NCBI GenBank assembly: GCA_963808775.1
Contig: CAWEGR010000007.1
Location: forward strand, 62,001-126,000
From: JACVRW01 sp963808775
GTDB taxonomy: Bacteria > Actinomycetota > Thermoleophilia > Solirubrobacterales > Thermoleophilaceae
Direction: 5' to 3'
DNA length: 64,000 bases
This document shows positions 18,380 through 27,707 of this stretch, piece after piece; the stretch's first letter is position 1, and every line of letters begins with the position of its first letter. Both the position numbers and the translations under genes were made by a program. The notes below the pieces were generated by a model. The model was not told where the DNA came from. It saw only the letters and a program-made list of their open reading frames with translations, and made no database searches.

Positions 18380-19598
18380 CTACGCGCCGATCACCTGCTG
18401 GAAGGCCTCGTCGAGCTCCTGCTCCTCCTCGGGGTCGAGCCCGCGGAAGATGAAGGTGTTCTTGAGGTACTCCTCGTCCGGGAAGATCAGCGGGTTCTCG
18501 GCGAGCTCCGGGTCGCGCTCGGCGAGGATCTCCTTCACTCCGGTCACCGGGCGAGATGTAGTTCACGTACTCCGCGATGTCGGCCTGGACCTCGGGCCGG
18601 TACACGAAGTCCATGAACTTCTCGGCGGTGTAGGGCTCGGGAGCGCCGACCGGGATCTGCATGTTGTCCGTCCACAGGTGTCCGCCGGTCTCCGGCACCA
18701 CGAACTCGACGTTCGGGTTGTCGGCCTTGAGCTGGACGGCGTCGCCGGACCAGCCGATGATCACCCAGGAGTCGCCCTTCGTGATGTCCTTCGTGTACTC
18801 GTTGCCGGTGAAGCCGCGGATCTGCCCCGAGTCCGCCGCCTCGCCGATCTTGTCGATCGCCGCCAGGAACTCGTCGACCGACGCCTTCTCGGGGTCCGCG
18901 CCCATCGACGCCGCCACCACGCCGACCGTGTCGCGCATCTCGGACAGCATCGTGACCTTGCCCTTGTAGTCCGGATCGAACAGAGCGTCGACCGACTTGG
19001 GCTCGGACTTCACCTTGTCCTTGCGGTAGATGATCCCGCCGATGCCCGACTGCCACGGCATCGACTGCTCGCGCTTGGGGTCGAACGGCGGGGACTTGAG
19101 GCTCGGGATCAGGTTCTTGTACGCGTTCGGCATCGCGGCCGGGTCGAACTTCTGGACGTAGCCGAGCCGCATCATGCGCGCGGCCATCCAGTCGGTGACG
19201 ATGTGGATGTCGCGGCCGCCGGAGTCGCCCCTGTCGTACTGCTGGCGGACCTTGCCGAAGAACTCGGTGTTGTCGTTGATCTCCTCGACGTACTTGACCG
19301 AGGCGCCGTACTCCTTCTCGAAGTCCTTCAGCGTGCCGCGGTCCTCCTCGATGTACAGCGGCCAGTTGGCGACGTAGATCTCGTCGCCGATCGGTCCCTT
19401 CTTGATGACGTTCGACTCCTCGGACCCGGTGTCACCGCCACCGCCGCCCGGCTCGTCCGTTCCGCACGCCGCCAGATATGAGAGCGCCGACACGCTCAGG
19501 GCGCCCATGGCACCCCGCTGCATCAGACGGCGCCGTGTGAGCGGATCGCGCATCATGCGCTCGAACCGCCGCTCGAGATCCTCGTTCTGTGGGCTCAC
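18380..19598 (-). CDS. potD: polyamine ABC transporter substrate-binding lipoprotein, frameshifted at the 3' end
   Basis: Extracytoplasmic polyamine-binding protein. GTG 19598 overlaps the potA stop as GTGA. The leader has a twin-arginine-like TRRRLMQRGAMG followed by a lipobox LAAC, so a Tat-exported lipoprotein is likely. PotD-type features follow: IYVANWPLYIEED, a central WQSGIGGIIYRKDKV, and acidic/aromatic residues in VIIGWSGDAVQLK and ETGGHLWTDNM. After VNYISP the reading frame shifts near 18547 (CCC where CC would keep frame). The correct C-terminus, ending QQVIGA, stops at TAG 18380. The repaired length is about 406 residues. Confidence 0.9.
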
Positions 19599-20728
19599 GC
19601 CTCCCGTTCCTCCCTCTCGGATTCCCTCACCACGTGAATGTTCTCGGCCGACCACGAGAGCCGTGCCGAGTCCCCTGGCCCCGGCAGATCGTGCCGTGCT
19701 TCCGCGTCCGCGTTCGGCACCAGGACGGTCATCTTGGAGCCATCCGCGAGCAGCACGACCATCTGCGTCGCCGTACCTAGGTATAGCGAGCTCTGAACCT
19801 GCCCTTCGACGCTCGCGCCGTCGCCCCCTGCGTCGCGCGACAGCGTGAGCTTCTCCGGCCGGACGACCGCGTGGACGCGCTCGCCCACACTCGCCCCGCC
19901 GGACTCCTGCGTGCGGATCGTCGGCCCGGCGTCGAGCTTCAGCTCAGCTCCGGCTCCGTTCGCCGACAGCACCTCGCCCGCCATCAGGTTCGAGACGCCG
20001 ATGAAGCCGGCGACGAACGTGGTGGCGGGCCGCTCGTACACGCTCTCCGGATCGGACACCTGCTCGACCACGCCCCTGTTCATGACCGCGATCCGATCCG
20101 ACATCGTGAGCGCCTCTTCCTGGTCGTGCGTCACGTAGATGAACGTGATGCCGACGTCGCGCTGGATGCGCTTCAGCTCGACCTGCAGCTGCTTGCGGAG
20201 CTTCAGGTCGAGCGCGCCGAGCGGCTCGTCGAGCAGCAGCACGGCCGGCCGGTTCACGAGCGCGCGCGCGAGCGCGACGCGCTGCTGCTGGCCGCCCGAC
20301 AGCTGGGCGGGCTTGCGCTTGGCCTCCGCGGACAGCCCGACGCGCTCGAGCTCCTCCGCCACGCGCTTCTTGACCTCGGCCTTGTCGACCTTCTTGCGCT
20401 CGAGCCCGAACGCCACGTTCTTCTCGACCGAGCGATGCGGGAACAGCGCGTAGCTCTGGAAGACGGTGTTCGTCGGCCGCTTGAACGCGGGGCGGTTCGT
20501 CACGTCCTCGCCGTCGAGCAGCACCCTGCCCTCGGTCGGCTCCTCGAAGCCGGCCACCATGCGCAGCGTCGTCGTCTTGCCGCAGCCAGACGGCCCGAGC
20601 ATGGTGAAGAACTCACCCGTCGGGATGTCCAGATCCATGCGGCGCACGGCGGTGAAATCGCCGAATCGCTTCGTCACGCCCTCGAGGCGGACACTCGGCG
20701 CCCCCCCGTTCTCCCCTCCGAGGCTCAT
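19595..20728 (-). CDS. potA: spermidine/putrescine ABC transporter ATP-binding protein
   Basis: ATPase of the polyamine importer, 377 residues. Motifs: Walker A GPSGCGKTT (about 45-53), Q-loop in NTVFQSYALFPH, signature LSGGQQQR, Walker B VLLLDEPLGALD, H-loop VTHDQ. A TOBE regulatory/interaction domain lies at about 275-370 (VRPEKLTLS...SLYLGTATQMVV). It is first in the leftward eight-gene operon. The upstream region is shared with a divergent aminotransferase and contains repeated GGACAA elements. Confidence 0.93.
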   Translation of the reverse strand: MSLGGENGGAPSVRLEGVTKRFGDFTAVRRMDLDIPTGEFFTMLGPSGCGKTTTLRMVAGFEEPTEGRVLLDGEDVTNRPAFKRPTNTVFQSYALFPHRSVEKNVAFGLERKKVDKAEVKKRVAEELERVGLSAEAKRKPAQLSGGQQQRVALARALVNRPAVLLLDEPLGALDLKLRKQLQVELKRIQRDVGITFIYVTHDQEEALTMSDRIAVMNRGVVEQVSDPESVYERPATTFVAGFIGVSNLMAGEVLSANGAGAELKLDAGPTIRTQESGGASVGERVHAVVRPEKLTLSRDAGGDGASVEGQVQSSLYLGTATQMVVLLADGSKMTVLVPNADAEARHDLPGPGDSARLSWSAENIHVVRESEREEREA

Positions 20729-20797
20729 GTTCGCCGCAAACTATGGCCGAAATGGAGCGATGACAAGAGGCGAAATGCCGAAAACACGCCCGCTTAA

Positions 20798-20881
20798 TTG
20801 GACAAAACGGACAACTGCCTGCTCCCCGCTTTCGCCATTGGCTCCCTTGTCGGGCGACGAACACGCCAGTACCGTTGTCCG
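20798..20881. promoter_or_regulatory. candidate operator between divergent polyamine operons
   Basis: The 182-base gap between potA and the rightward aminotransferase has GGACAA at 20800-20805, CGGACAAC at 20808-20815 and its exact inverted copy GTTGTCCG at 20874-20881. The first two are in direct orientation with start points 9 bases apart. The gap is also the most A/T-containing stretch nearby. A PucR-family regulator is encoded just downstream, so these are reasonable binding sites for it. This is inference: no consensus for this PucR subfamily is known to me. Confidence 0.45.
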
Positions 20882-20910
20882 AACCGTCGAAGTGGAGGAG
20901 AGAAGAAGTC

Positions 20911-22314
20911 GTGGCGACCACCCCGCAGACCGTTTACGAGCCCCACACGGGCAAGCCCAGCGCTCTTCAGGAGAAGGCCCGCAAGCACCTGTGGATGCAC
21001 TTCACGCGCATGGGCGGTTACGACGACACCCACGAGATCCCCATCATCACGCGCGGTGAGGGCTCGTACGTCTATGACGAGTACGACAACCGTTATCTCG
21101 ACGGGCTGTCGGCGCTCTTCTGCGTAAACGCGGGCCACGGCCGCACCGAGATCGCGGAGGCGGCGGGCGAGCAGGCGGCCAAGCTCGGCTTCTACACGAA
21201 CTGGAGCTACGCCCACCCGAAGGCGATCGAGCTGGCCGAGCGCATCGCCGGCCTCGCGCCCGGTGACCTCAACCGCGTCTTCTTCACGAGCGGCGGCTCC
21301 GAGGCAGTCGAGTCGGCCTGGAAGCTCTCCCGCCAGTACCACAAGCTCACGGGCAACCCGACGAAGACGAAGATCATCTCGCGCGAGACCGCCTATCACG
21401 GCACCACCTTCGGAGCGCTCTCGATCACGGGCATCACCCCGCTGCGCACGCCGTTCGAGCCGCTCGTGCCGGGCGCCCACCACGTGCCGAACACGAACTC
21501 GTACCGCTGGCCCGAGGACCGCGACCCGCTCTGGGCCGCGAACCAGATCGAGCACATGATCGAGTTCCAGGGCCCGGACACCGTCGCGGCGGTGATCCTC
21601 GAGCCCGTGCAGAACTCAGGCGGCTGCTTCGTGCCGCAGGACGGCTACTGGCAGCGCGTGCGCGAGATCTGCGACGCGCACAACGTGCTGCTGATCGCCG
21701 ACGAGGTGATCTGCTCCTGGGGCCGCCTCGGCCACTACTTCGGCGTCGACCGCTTCGGCGTCGTGCCGGACATGATCACCACCGCAAAGGGCCTGACCTC
21801 GTCGTACGTGCCGATGGGCGCGGCGATCGTGTCCGACCGCGTGGCCGAGCCGTTCATGGGCGACTCGAAGAACTTCACGCACGGCATCACCTTCGGCGGG
21901 CACCCCGTGGCCGCCGCGGCGGCGCTCGCGAACCTCGACGTCTTCGAGCGCGAGGACCTCTGCGGCCACGTGCGCGAGAAGGAGTCGGAGTTCCGCGGGA
22001 TGCTCGACAAGCTCAAGGAGGACCTGCCGATCATCGGCGACGTCCGCGGCGCGGGCTACTTCCACGCCCTCGAGCTCGTCAAGGACAAGGACACGAAGGA
22101 GAGCTTCTCCGACGCCGAGGGCGAGGAGCTGCTGCGCGGCTTCATGTCCGGCGAGATCTACAAGAACGGGCTGATCTGCCGCGCGGACGACCGCGGCGAC
22201 CCCGTCATCCAGCTCTCGCCCCCGCTGATCGCGGACACGGAGGAGTTCGAGCTGATCGACCGGGTGCTGCGCCAGGTCCTCACCGAGGCCTGGGAGCGGA
22301 TCGTACGGCACTGA
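20911..22314 (+). CDS. omega-aminotransferase, probable putrescine (polyamine)-pyruvate transaminase
   Basis: Class III PLP aminotransferase of 467 residues. It has the cofactor-binding FFTSGGSEAVESAWK, ETAYHGTTFGALS, the DEVICSWGRLG acidic site and the Schiff-base Lys in TTAKGLTSSYVPMGA. These fit the Vibrio fluvialis/SpuC-type omega-transaminases that use diamines and pyruvate. GTG 20911 is chosen because GGAGGAG at 20894-20900 sits ten bases before it; an upstream TTG would run into the operator. It leads the rightward operon with pucR, ald and an aminobutyraldehyde dehydrogenase. That context strongly suggests putrescine as donor, with alanine as product recycled by Ald. Confidence 0.85.
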   Translation: MATTPQTVYEPHTGKPSALQEKARKHLWMHFTRMGGYDDTHEIPIITRGEGSYVYDEYDNRYLDGLSALFCVNAGHGRTEIAEAAGEQAAKLGFYTNWSYAHPKAIELAERIAGLAPGDLNRVFFTSGGSEAVESAWKLSRQYHKLTGNPTKTKIISRETAYHGTTFGALSITGITPLRTPFEPLVPGAHHVPNTNSYRWPEDRDPLWAANQIEHMIEFQGPDTVAAVILEPVQNSGGCFVPQDGYWQRVREICDAHNVLLIADEVICSWGRLGHYFGVDRFGVVPDMITTAKGLTSSYVPMGAAIVSDRVAEPFMGDSKNFTHGITFGGHPVAAAAALANLDVFEREDLCGHVREKESEFRGMLDKLKEDLPIIGDVRGAGYFHALELVKDKDTKESFSDAEGEELLRGFMSGEIYKNGLICRADDRGDPVIQLSPPLIADTEEFELIDRVLRQVLTEAWERIVRH

Positions 22315-22346
22315 GCCGAGCGCACGGGCCGGCAGCGGTCTGAGTC

Positions 22347-23927
22347 ATGCTCACCGTCCGAGAGCTCGTCTCCGAGATGGGGCTCGAGCTCGTCACAGGT
22401 GATGAGGGCTCGGATGCGCCGGTCCGCTGGGTTCACATCTCGGAGCTTCCCGACCCGACGCCCTGGCTGTCGGGCGGCGAGCTCCTGCTCACCACCGGGA
22501 TCCAGCTCGACACGGAGGCCCGCCAGCGCGAGTTCGTCCGGCTGCTGGCGGGCCGGCATCTGGCCGGGCTCGGCTTCGGCACCGGCTTCGACCACGACGA
22601 GCTGCCGGCGGCGCTGGCGGCCGAGGCGAGGACGCTCGGCTTCCCTGTCTTCGAGGTGCCCTACGAGCTGCCGTTCATCGCGCTGACGGAGAAGGCGTTC
22701 ACGCGCCTCGTGAACGAGCAGTACGAGGTGCTGCAGCGCGGCATCGCGATCCACAAGCGGCTCGAGCGGCTCGTCCTCGAGGAGAGCGGGCTCGACGAGG
22801 TCGTGCGCGCGCTCGCGGCGGCGATCGGAGGCGCGGTGAGCGTCCTCTCCGCGCGCGGCGAGACGATCGCCGCGAAGGTGTTCCGGCGCGAGCTGACGGA
22901 CGCCGCGCTCGACGACGTCCGCGAGGAGGTGCGCCGCCGCTCCGCCGAGCTCGGCGCCGCCCGCGGGCCCGAGAGCGCCGAGTTCGCGCCGGACCATCCC
23001 GACATCGCGGGCCGCGCACTGGTGCTGCCGGTGTCGCTGCGCGGACGCGGGGCGCCGCAGGCGTGGCTCGTGGCGGCGCGCGACGCCGGGGGCCTCGGCG
23101 ACTTCGAGCGCCTGATCCTTCAGCAGGCCGTGACGGTCGTCGCGCTCGAGCTGATGCGCCAGCGGGCGATGCGGGACACCGAGCGGAGGCTGGCGGGCGA
23201 CGTGCTCGCCGAGGCGCTCACGGGCCGCCTCTCCGAGGACGAGCTCGCGATGCGGCTGCGCCCGTTCGGCGTCGGGGCACGGGCCGCCGTGCTCGTGTTC
23301 GGCGGCCCCGACGGCACCTCGCCGGCATCCGCGGAGGGCGACCTCGACCGCTTTCTCGCCGACAGCGGGACCGGCGCGCTCGTGGCCGCGCGCGAGCGGC
23401 TGCTGTGCGCCGTCGTCGACGCGCGCGAGGGCACCGACACGGTCGCGCTCGCGACCCGCGCGCGCGACGCGCTGCTGCCCGAGCACGGCGAGCTGCGCGC
23501 CGCCGCGTCGCGGCCGGCGCCCGTGGGCTCGCTGCGCCGCACCTTCCACGAGGCGCGCTGCGCGCTCGAGGCGGCGGAGCTCGCGAACGGCTCGGCGCCC
23601 GCGGTGGCTTCGTATCGCGACCTCGGCGCGTTCCAGCTCCTGCTCTCGCTTCAGGACGACGACGCGCTGCGCCTCTACTGCGACAGCGTGCTCGGGCCGC
23701 TCGAGGACGCGAGCGGCGAATACGGCGACGAGCTGATCCGCTCGCTCGAGGCGTTCATCGAGCAGAACGGGCAGTGGGAGCGGGCGGCACGCGAGCTCTA
23801 CTGCCATCGGCATACGCTTCGCTACAGGATCAGAAGAGTCGAACAGCTGACGGGCAGAGACCTGTCGAGCGCTCGCGACCGGATCGAGTTCTGGCTCGCT
23901 CTCCGGGCGCGGGAGCTGGTTGCCTGA
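22347..23927 (+). CDS. PucR family transcriptional regulator
   Basis: A 526-residue one-component activator. It has an N-terminal PucR domain (1-125, with WLSGGELLLTTG), a middle degenerate GGDEF-like/sensor region (about 270-390) and a C-terminal helix-turn-helix of the PucR/CdaR type (about 455-520, ERAARELYCHRHTLRYRIRRVE). It lies 32 bases after the aminotransferase stop and 29 before ald, inside the operon it most likely controls. Members usually sense nitrogen-compound metabolites; a polyamine or GABA-type effector is inferred from context only. The shared upstream half-sites are its candidate targets. Confidence 0.88.
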   Translation: MLTVRELVSEMGLELVTGDEGSDAPVRWVHISELPDPTPWLSGGELLLTTGIQLDTEARQREFVRLLAGRHLAGLGFGTGFDHDELPAALAAEARTLGFPVFEVPYELPFIALTEKAFTRLVNEQYEVLQRGIAIHKRLERLVLEESGLDEVVRALAAAIGGAVSVLSARGETIAAKVFRRELTDAALDDVREEVRRRSAELGAARGPESAEFAPDHPDIAGRALVLPVSLRGRGAPQAWLVAARDAGGLGDFERLILQQAVTVVALELMRQRAMRDTERRLAGDVLAEALTGRLSEDELAMRLRPFGVGARAAVLVFGGPDGTSPASAEGDLDRFLADSGTGALVAARERLLCAVVDAREGTDTVALATRARDALLPEHGELRAAASRPAPVGSLRRTFHEARCALEAAELANGSAPAVASYRDLGAFQLLLSLQDDDALRLYCDSVLGPLEDASGEYGDELIRSLEAFIEQNGQWERAARELYCHRHTLRYRIRRVEQLTGRDLSSARDRIEFWLALRARELVA

Positions 23928-23956
23928 CGGGACGGACCCGAGGGAGGAATGCGCGA

Positions 23957-25081
23957 ATGAAGGTCGGAGTTCCGACTGAGATCAAGACCGATGAGTACCG
24001 CGTGTCGCTCACGCCGGCCGGCACGCGTGAGCTGACGGAGCGCGGGCACGAGGTCTACATACAGGCGGGCGCCGGCGAGGGCTCGACGATCCCGGACGCG
24101 GAGTACGAGGAGCAGGGAGCGAAGGTCCTGCCCGACGCTCAGGCCGTCTTCGACGAGGCCGAGATGATCCTCGGGGTGAAGGAGCCGCAGCCGGACGAGG
24201 TCGCGATGCTGCGCCCGGACCACGTGCTGTTCACCTACCTGCACCTCGCCCCCGACCCGGAGCTGACGCACGGGCTCGTCGACTCCGGCGCGACCTGCAT
24301 CGCCTACGAGACGGTGGTCGACGACGAGGGGCGGCTGCCCCTGCTCGCCCCGATGTCGGAGGTGGCCGGGAAGATCGCGACGCAGGCGGGAGCCTTCTAC
24401 CTCGAGCGCCCGTTCGGCGGGCGCGGCGTGCTGCTCGGCGGCGTGCCCGGAGTGGCCGCCGCGACCGTGATGGTGATCGGCGGCGGCGTGGTCGGCCAGA
24501 ACGCCGCGTTCATCGCGATCGGCATGGAGGCGGAGGTCTACGTCTTCGACCGCAACATCGACCGGCTGCGCGAGCTCGACGTGGCGTTCGGCGGGCGCGC
24601 CTCGACGGTCTACTCGTCGACGCTCGCCGTCGAGCACATGCTGCCTCGCGCGGACCTCGTGATCGGCGCGGTGCTGATCCACGGCGCGAAGGCGCCCTAC
24701 GTGATCAAGCGCGACCAGCTCAAGCTGATGAAGGAGCGCGCCGTGCTCGTCGACGTCTCGATCGACCAGGGCGGCTGCTTCGAGACCTCGAAGGCCACCA
24801 CCCACTCGGACCCCGTCTACGAGGTCGACGGCGTGACCCACTACTGCGTCGCCAACATGCCGGGCGCCGTGCCCGTGACGTCGACGTTCGCGCTCACGAA
24901 CGCGACGCTGCCATACGTGCTCGCGCTCGCCGACCTCGGCATCGAGGGCGCGATCGAGAAGTTCCCGGGGCTGAAGCCGGGCGTGAACGTCGCGCGCGGC
25001 AAGGTCACGCACGCGGCCGTCTGCGAGGGCACCGGCACCGAGTACACGCCCGTCGAGGACGTGCTGAGCGTCGCGGCATAG
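23957..25081 (+). CDS. ald: alanine dehydrogenase
   Basis: NAD-dependent L-alanine dehydrogenase, 374 residues, normal length. Features: N-terminal MKVGVPTEIKTDEYRVSLTP, catalytic Lys in GVKEPQPDE, catalytic His in TYLHLAPD, the nucleotide-binding GGGVVGQNAA (about 174-183), and DVSIDQGGCFETS. AGGGAGGA at 23941-23948 precedes ATG 23957. Placed between the regulator and an aldehyde dehydrogenase, it would convert alanine formed by the pyruvate-dependent transaminase back to pyruvate and ammonium, pulling polyamine transamination forward. Confidence 0.93.
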   Translation: MKVGVPTEIKTDEYRVSLTPAGTRELTERGHEVYIQAGAGEGSTIPDAEYEEQGAKVLPDAQAVFDEAEMILGVKEPQPDEVAMLRPDHVLFTYLHLAPDPELTHGLVDSGATCIAYETVVDDEGRLPLLAPMSEVAGKIATQAGAFYLERPFGGRGVLLGGVPGVAAATVMVIGGGVVGQNAAFIAIGMEAEVYVFDRNIDRLRELDVAFGGRASTVYSSTLAVEHMLPRADLVIGAVLIHGAKAPYVIKRDQLKLMKERAVLVDVSIDQGGCFETSKATTHSDPVYEVDGVTHYCVANMPGAVPVTSTFALTNATLPYVLALADLGIEGAIEKFPGLKPGVNVARGKVTHAAVCEGTGTEYTPVEDVLSVAA

Positions 25082-25093
25082 AGAGGAGACGAG

Positions 25094-26542
25094 ATGTCGA
25101 TCGCCACGAAGATCAAGCTGCAGAACTTCATCGACGGGCAGCTCGTCGACGCCGCGGAGGGAGCGACCGAGGAGGTCACGAACCCGGCCAACGGCGAGGT
25201 GATCGCCGAGCAGCCGCTGTCGACCGAGGAGGACGTGAACCGGGCGGTCGCGGCGGCCAAGCGGGCGTTCCCCGGCTGGGCCGCGACCACGCCGAGTGAA
25301 CGCGCGGCCGCCCTCTTCAAGCTCGCGGACGCCCTCGAGGAGCGGGCCGAGGAGCTCACGGACCTCGAGGCGGCCGACGCCGGCAAGCCGCGCAACGCCT
25401 TCCTCGAGGACGAGATGCCGTTCCTCTGCGACAACCTGCGCTTCTTCGGCGGCGCCGGGCGCGTGCTCGAGGGCAAGGCGGCCATGGAGTTCGTGGCGGG
25501 CCGCACCTCGATCATCCGGCGCGAGCCGATCGGCGTGGTGGGCCAGATCACGCCCTGGAACTACCCGCTGATGATGGCGATCTGGAAGATCGGCCCGGCG
25601 CTCGCGACCGGCAACACGATCGTCCTGAAGCCGGCCGAGTCGACTCCGATCACGACCGTCAAGCTCGCCGAGATCGCCGGCGAGATCCTGCCGCCCGGCG
25701 TCCTCAACGTGATCACGGGCCACGGCAGGCCCGCGGGCTCGTCGCTCGTGACGCACCCCGACGTCGAGATGGTGTCGCTGACGGGCTCGCCCGCCACCGG
25801 CAAGTGGATCGCAGCGGCGGCCTCGGAGACGCTCAAGAAGGTGCACCTCGAGCTGGGCGGCAAGGCACCCGTCGTCGTGTTCGACGACGTGGACATGGAG
25901 ACCGCGATGGAGACGATCACCGCCACCGCGCTCTACAACACGGGCCAGGACTGCACGGCGGCCACCCGCATCCTCGCGTCGAAGAAGGTCTACGACGACG
26001 TGGTGAGCGCGCTTGCCGAGGAGGCGAAGACCTACAGGGTCGGGGACACCTTCGATCCCGAGACGACGCTCGGCCCGCTCAACTCGCTGGTCCAGCGCGA
26101 GCGCGTCGAGGGCTTCCTCGAACGCCGCCCGTCCCACGCCGAGATCGTGACCGGGGGCAACGAGCCCGACCTGCCCGGCGCGTTCCTCGAGCCGACCGTG
26201 ATAGCCGGCCTCGAGCAGGGCGACGAGATGATCCAGAACGAGATCTTCGGCCCCGTCATGACCGTGCAGCCGTTCGACGACGAGGCGAAGGCGATCGAGT
26301 GGGCCAACGGCACGCGCTATGGGCTGGCGTCATCGGTGTGGACGCGCGACGTGGCGCGGGCGCACCGGGTGGCGAACGCCCTGCGCTTCGGATGCGTCTG
26401 GGTCAACGACCACATCACGATGGCCATGGAGATGCCGCACGGCGGCTACAAGCAGTCCGGCTACGGCAAGGACATGTCCATGTACGCCCTCGAGGACTAC
26501 ACCGAGGTCAAGCACGTGATGGTGAACCTCGAGACCGAGTGA
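25094..26542 (+). CDS. patD: gamma-aminobutyraldehyde dehydrogenase
   Basis: NAD(P)-dependent aldehyde dehydrogenase, 482 residues, complete. The catalytic Glu is in LELGGKAPVVVFDD and the catalytic Cys in NTGQDCTAATR (about residue 287). The C-terminus SGYGKDMSMYALEDYTEVKH matches closely what I recall of E. coli PatD/YdcW, as do the substrate-site texts, which is why I prefer aminobutyraldehyde over betaine aldehyde. GAGAGGAG at 25080-25087 precedes ATG 25094. It oxidises 4-aminobutanal, the product of putrescine transamination, to GABA. No succinate-semialdehyde dehydrogenase is nearby, so later steps are encoded elsewhere. Confidence 0.88.
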   Translation: MSIATKIKLQNFIDGQLVDAAEGATEEVTNPANGEVIAEQPLSTEEDVNRAVAAAKRAFPGWAATTPSERAAALFKLADALEERAEELTDLEAADAGKPRNAFLEDEMPFLCDNLRFFGGAGRVLEGKAAMEFVAGRTSIIRREPIGVVGQITPWNYPLMMAIWKIGPALATGNTIVLKPAESTPITTVKLAEIAGEILPPGVLNVITGHGRPAGSSLVTHPDVEMVSLTGSPATGKWIAAAASETLKKVHLELGGKAPVVVFDDVDMETAMETITATALYNTGQDCTAATRILASKKVYDDVVSALAEEAKTYRVGDTFDPETTLGPLNSLVQRERVEGFLERRPSHAEIVTGGNEPDLPGAFLEPTVIAGLEQGDEMIQNEIFGPVMTVQPFDDEAKAIEWANGTRYGLASSVWTRDVARAHRVANALRFGCVWVNDHITMAMEMPHGGYKQSGYGKDMSMYALEDYTEVKHVMVNLETE

Positions 26543-26562
26543 CGCCGTGAGGCCGGCCTGAC

Positions 26563-27037
26563 GTGGCCGCCTACCGCTTCCTCACCACCTGGCTGCTCGA
26601 GGCTCCGCGCGAGGAGGTCTGGGACGTGCTCGAGGACGCGCTGCGCTGGCCCGAGTGGTGGCGCGGCGTGGTCGGCGTCGAGCAGCTCGGCGGCAGTCCC
26701 CGCCGGGCAGGTGGGCAGCCGCTACGCGATCGAGTGGCGCAGCCGCATCCCCTACCCGGTGAGGTTCGAGTTCGAGGTGGACACGGTCGAGCGGCCCGCG
26801 CTGATGGACGGCCGCGCCCGCGGCGAGCTCGAGGGCCGCGGCTGCTGGCGCCTGTTCCAGGAGGGCGAGGTCACGGCGGTCACCTACGACTGGGAGGTGG
26901 GCACGACGAAGCGCTGGATGAACCTCGTGGCCCCCGTCGCGCGCCCCGTGTTCCAGTACAACCACGACGCCGTCATGCGCCAGGGCGGCGAGGGACTCGC
27001 GCGCCGCCTCGGCGCGCGCCTGATCACAGCGTCCTGA
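26563..27037 (+). CDS. SRPBCC/polyketide-cyclase-like protein, frameshifted
   Basis: Small hydrophobic-ligand-binding fold protein. From GTG 26563 the text YRFLTTWLLEAPREEVWDVLEDALRW is the typical first strand and helix of SRPBCC proteins, with the WPEWWRGVVGVEQL turn. The frame breaks near 26700, after GGSP. The rest, GSRYAIEWRSRIPYPVRFEFEV to GLARRLGARLITAS, is in another frame, ending at 27037. The total is 475 bases, so one extra base (or two missing) explains it. About 157 residues result. The last 14 bases overlap the convergent HD gene. A link with the polyamine operon is only positional. Confidence 0.75.
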
Positions 27038-27587
27038 TCGCCTCGAGCTCCAGCTGGAGGTCCCGGAGCAGGCTGTGCTCGGGGATCAGCTCGCGGAGCA
27101 TCTCGAGGCTCTCCTCGTAGTGCTCGAGCCTGAGCTCGCCTCCCGGCGGCAGGGGCCCGCGCGATGCCTGCAGGCGCAGCTCGCGGGCCTTCGAGACCTT
27201 GTCCGCGGCGAAGATCGCTCCCGCCTCCTCGCCGGCCTGAGCCACCTGCAGCCGCAGCGCCGCCTTGCGCTCCGCCGGATCCTCGATCGACGGGTCGTCC
27301 GTCAGCGAGGCCACGAGGCCCGCCACATCCCGGCCGAAGCGCTGCTCGATCTCATCCGGCCTGGCGTCCGTGTCCTCGAGCACGTCGTGGAGGACGCCCG
27401 CGGCCACGACCTCGTCGCGGTATCCGCACGCCTCGAGCATCTCGGCCACCTCGAGCGGATGCGTCACGAACGGCGCGCCGTCGGACTCGCGCCGCTGGCC
27501 GTCATGGCGCTCGCGCGCGAAATCGAGGGCGGCGCGGGTGCGCGGCCTGCGTGATCCGATCCTGTCCATTGTGAGCGTGGAGTCCAT
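27024..27587 (-). CDS. HD-domain phosphohydrolase (SpoT-like hydrolase domain)
   Basis: A 187-residue cytoplasmic protein with the HD-domain pattern of small (p)ppGpp hydrolases: ALDFARERHDGQRRESDG, FVTHPLEVAEML (His metal ligand), then VVAAGVLHDVLEDTDA (HD pair plus ED), and a later ADKVSKARE with Asp. It lacks a synthetase domain. A hydrolase of (p)ppGpp or another nucleotide is the family expectation. It is single, convergent with the SRPBCC gene and overlaps its end by 14 bases. The ATG at 27587 is used; one internal ATG at 27569 is possible. Confidence 0.8.
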   Translation of the reverse strand: MDSTLTMDRIGSRRPRTRAALDFARERHDGQRRESDGAPFVTHPLEVAEMLEACGYRDEVVAAGVLHDVLEDTDARPDEIEQRFGRDVAGLVASLTDDPSIEDPAERKAALRLQVAQAGEEAGAIFAADKVSKARELRLQASRGPLPPGGELRLEHYEESLEMLRELIPEHSLLRDLQLELEAIRTL

Positions 27588-27678
27588 CGGAGCGTCTCAC
27601 TTCTACCCGATCACGGCGGATCCGCGCCGTGCGGACGTGTTACCGGCGTGCGGCCATGCGGTTACGCGCGCGTGAAAC

Positions 27679-27707
27679 ATCGGGGCCATCCGCTAAATCG
27701 GGGCCAT
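27679..27707 (+). repeat. 11-base direct repeat at start of sulfatase-fold gene
   Basis: ATCGGGGCCAT occurs at 27679-27689 and again at 27697-27707, 18 bases apart, the second copy covering the ATG of the next gene. It could be a small duplication or a repressor site. Confidence 0.5.

Noticed and set aside
22825..22900. Active diguanylate cyclase in the PucR protein
   Set aside because: The GGDEF-like segment in PucR proteins lacks catalytic residues and serves as a sensor or linker.
23822..26137. 771-residue open frame antisense to pucR, ald and patD
   Set aside because: Composition is that of a GC-rich shadow frame; three intact enzyme/regulator genes with active-site motifs lie on the opposite strand.
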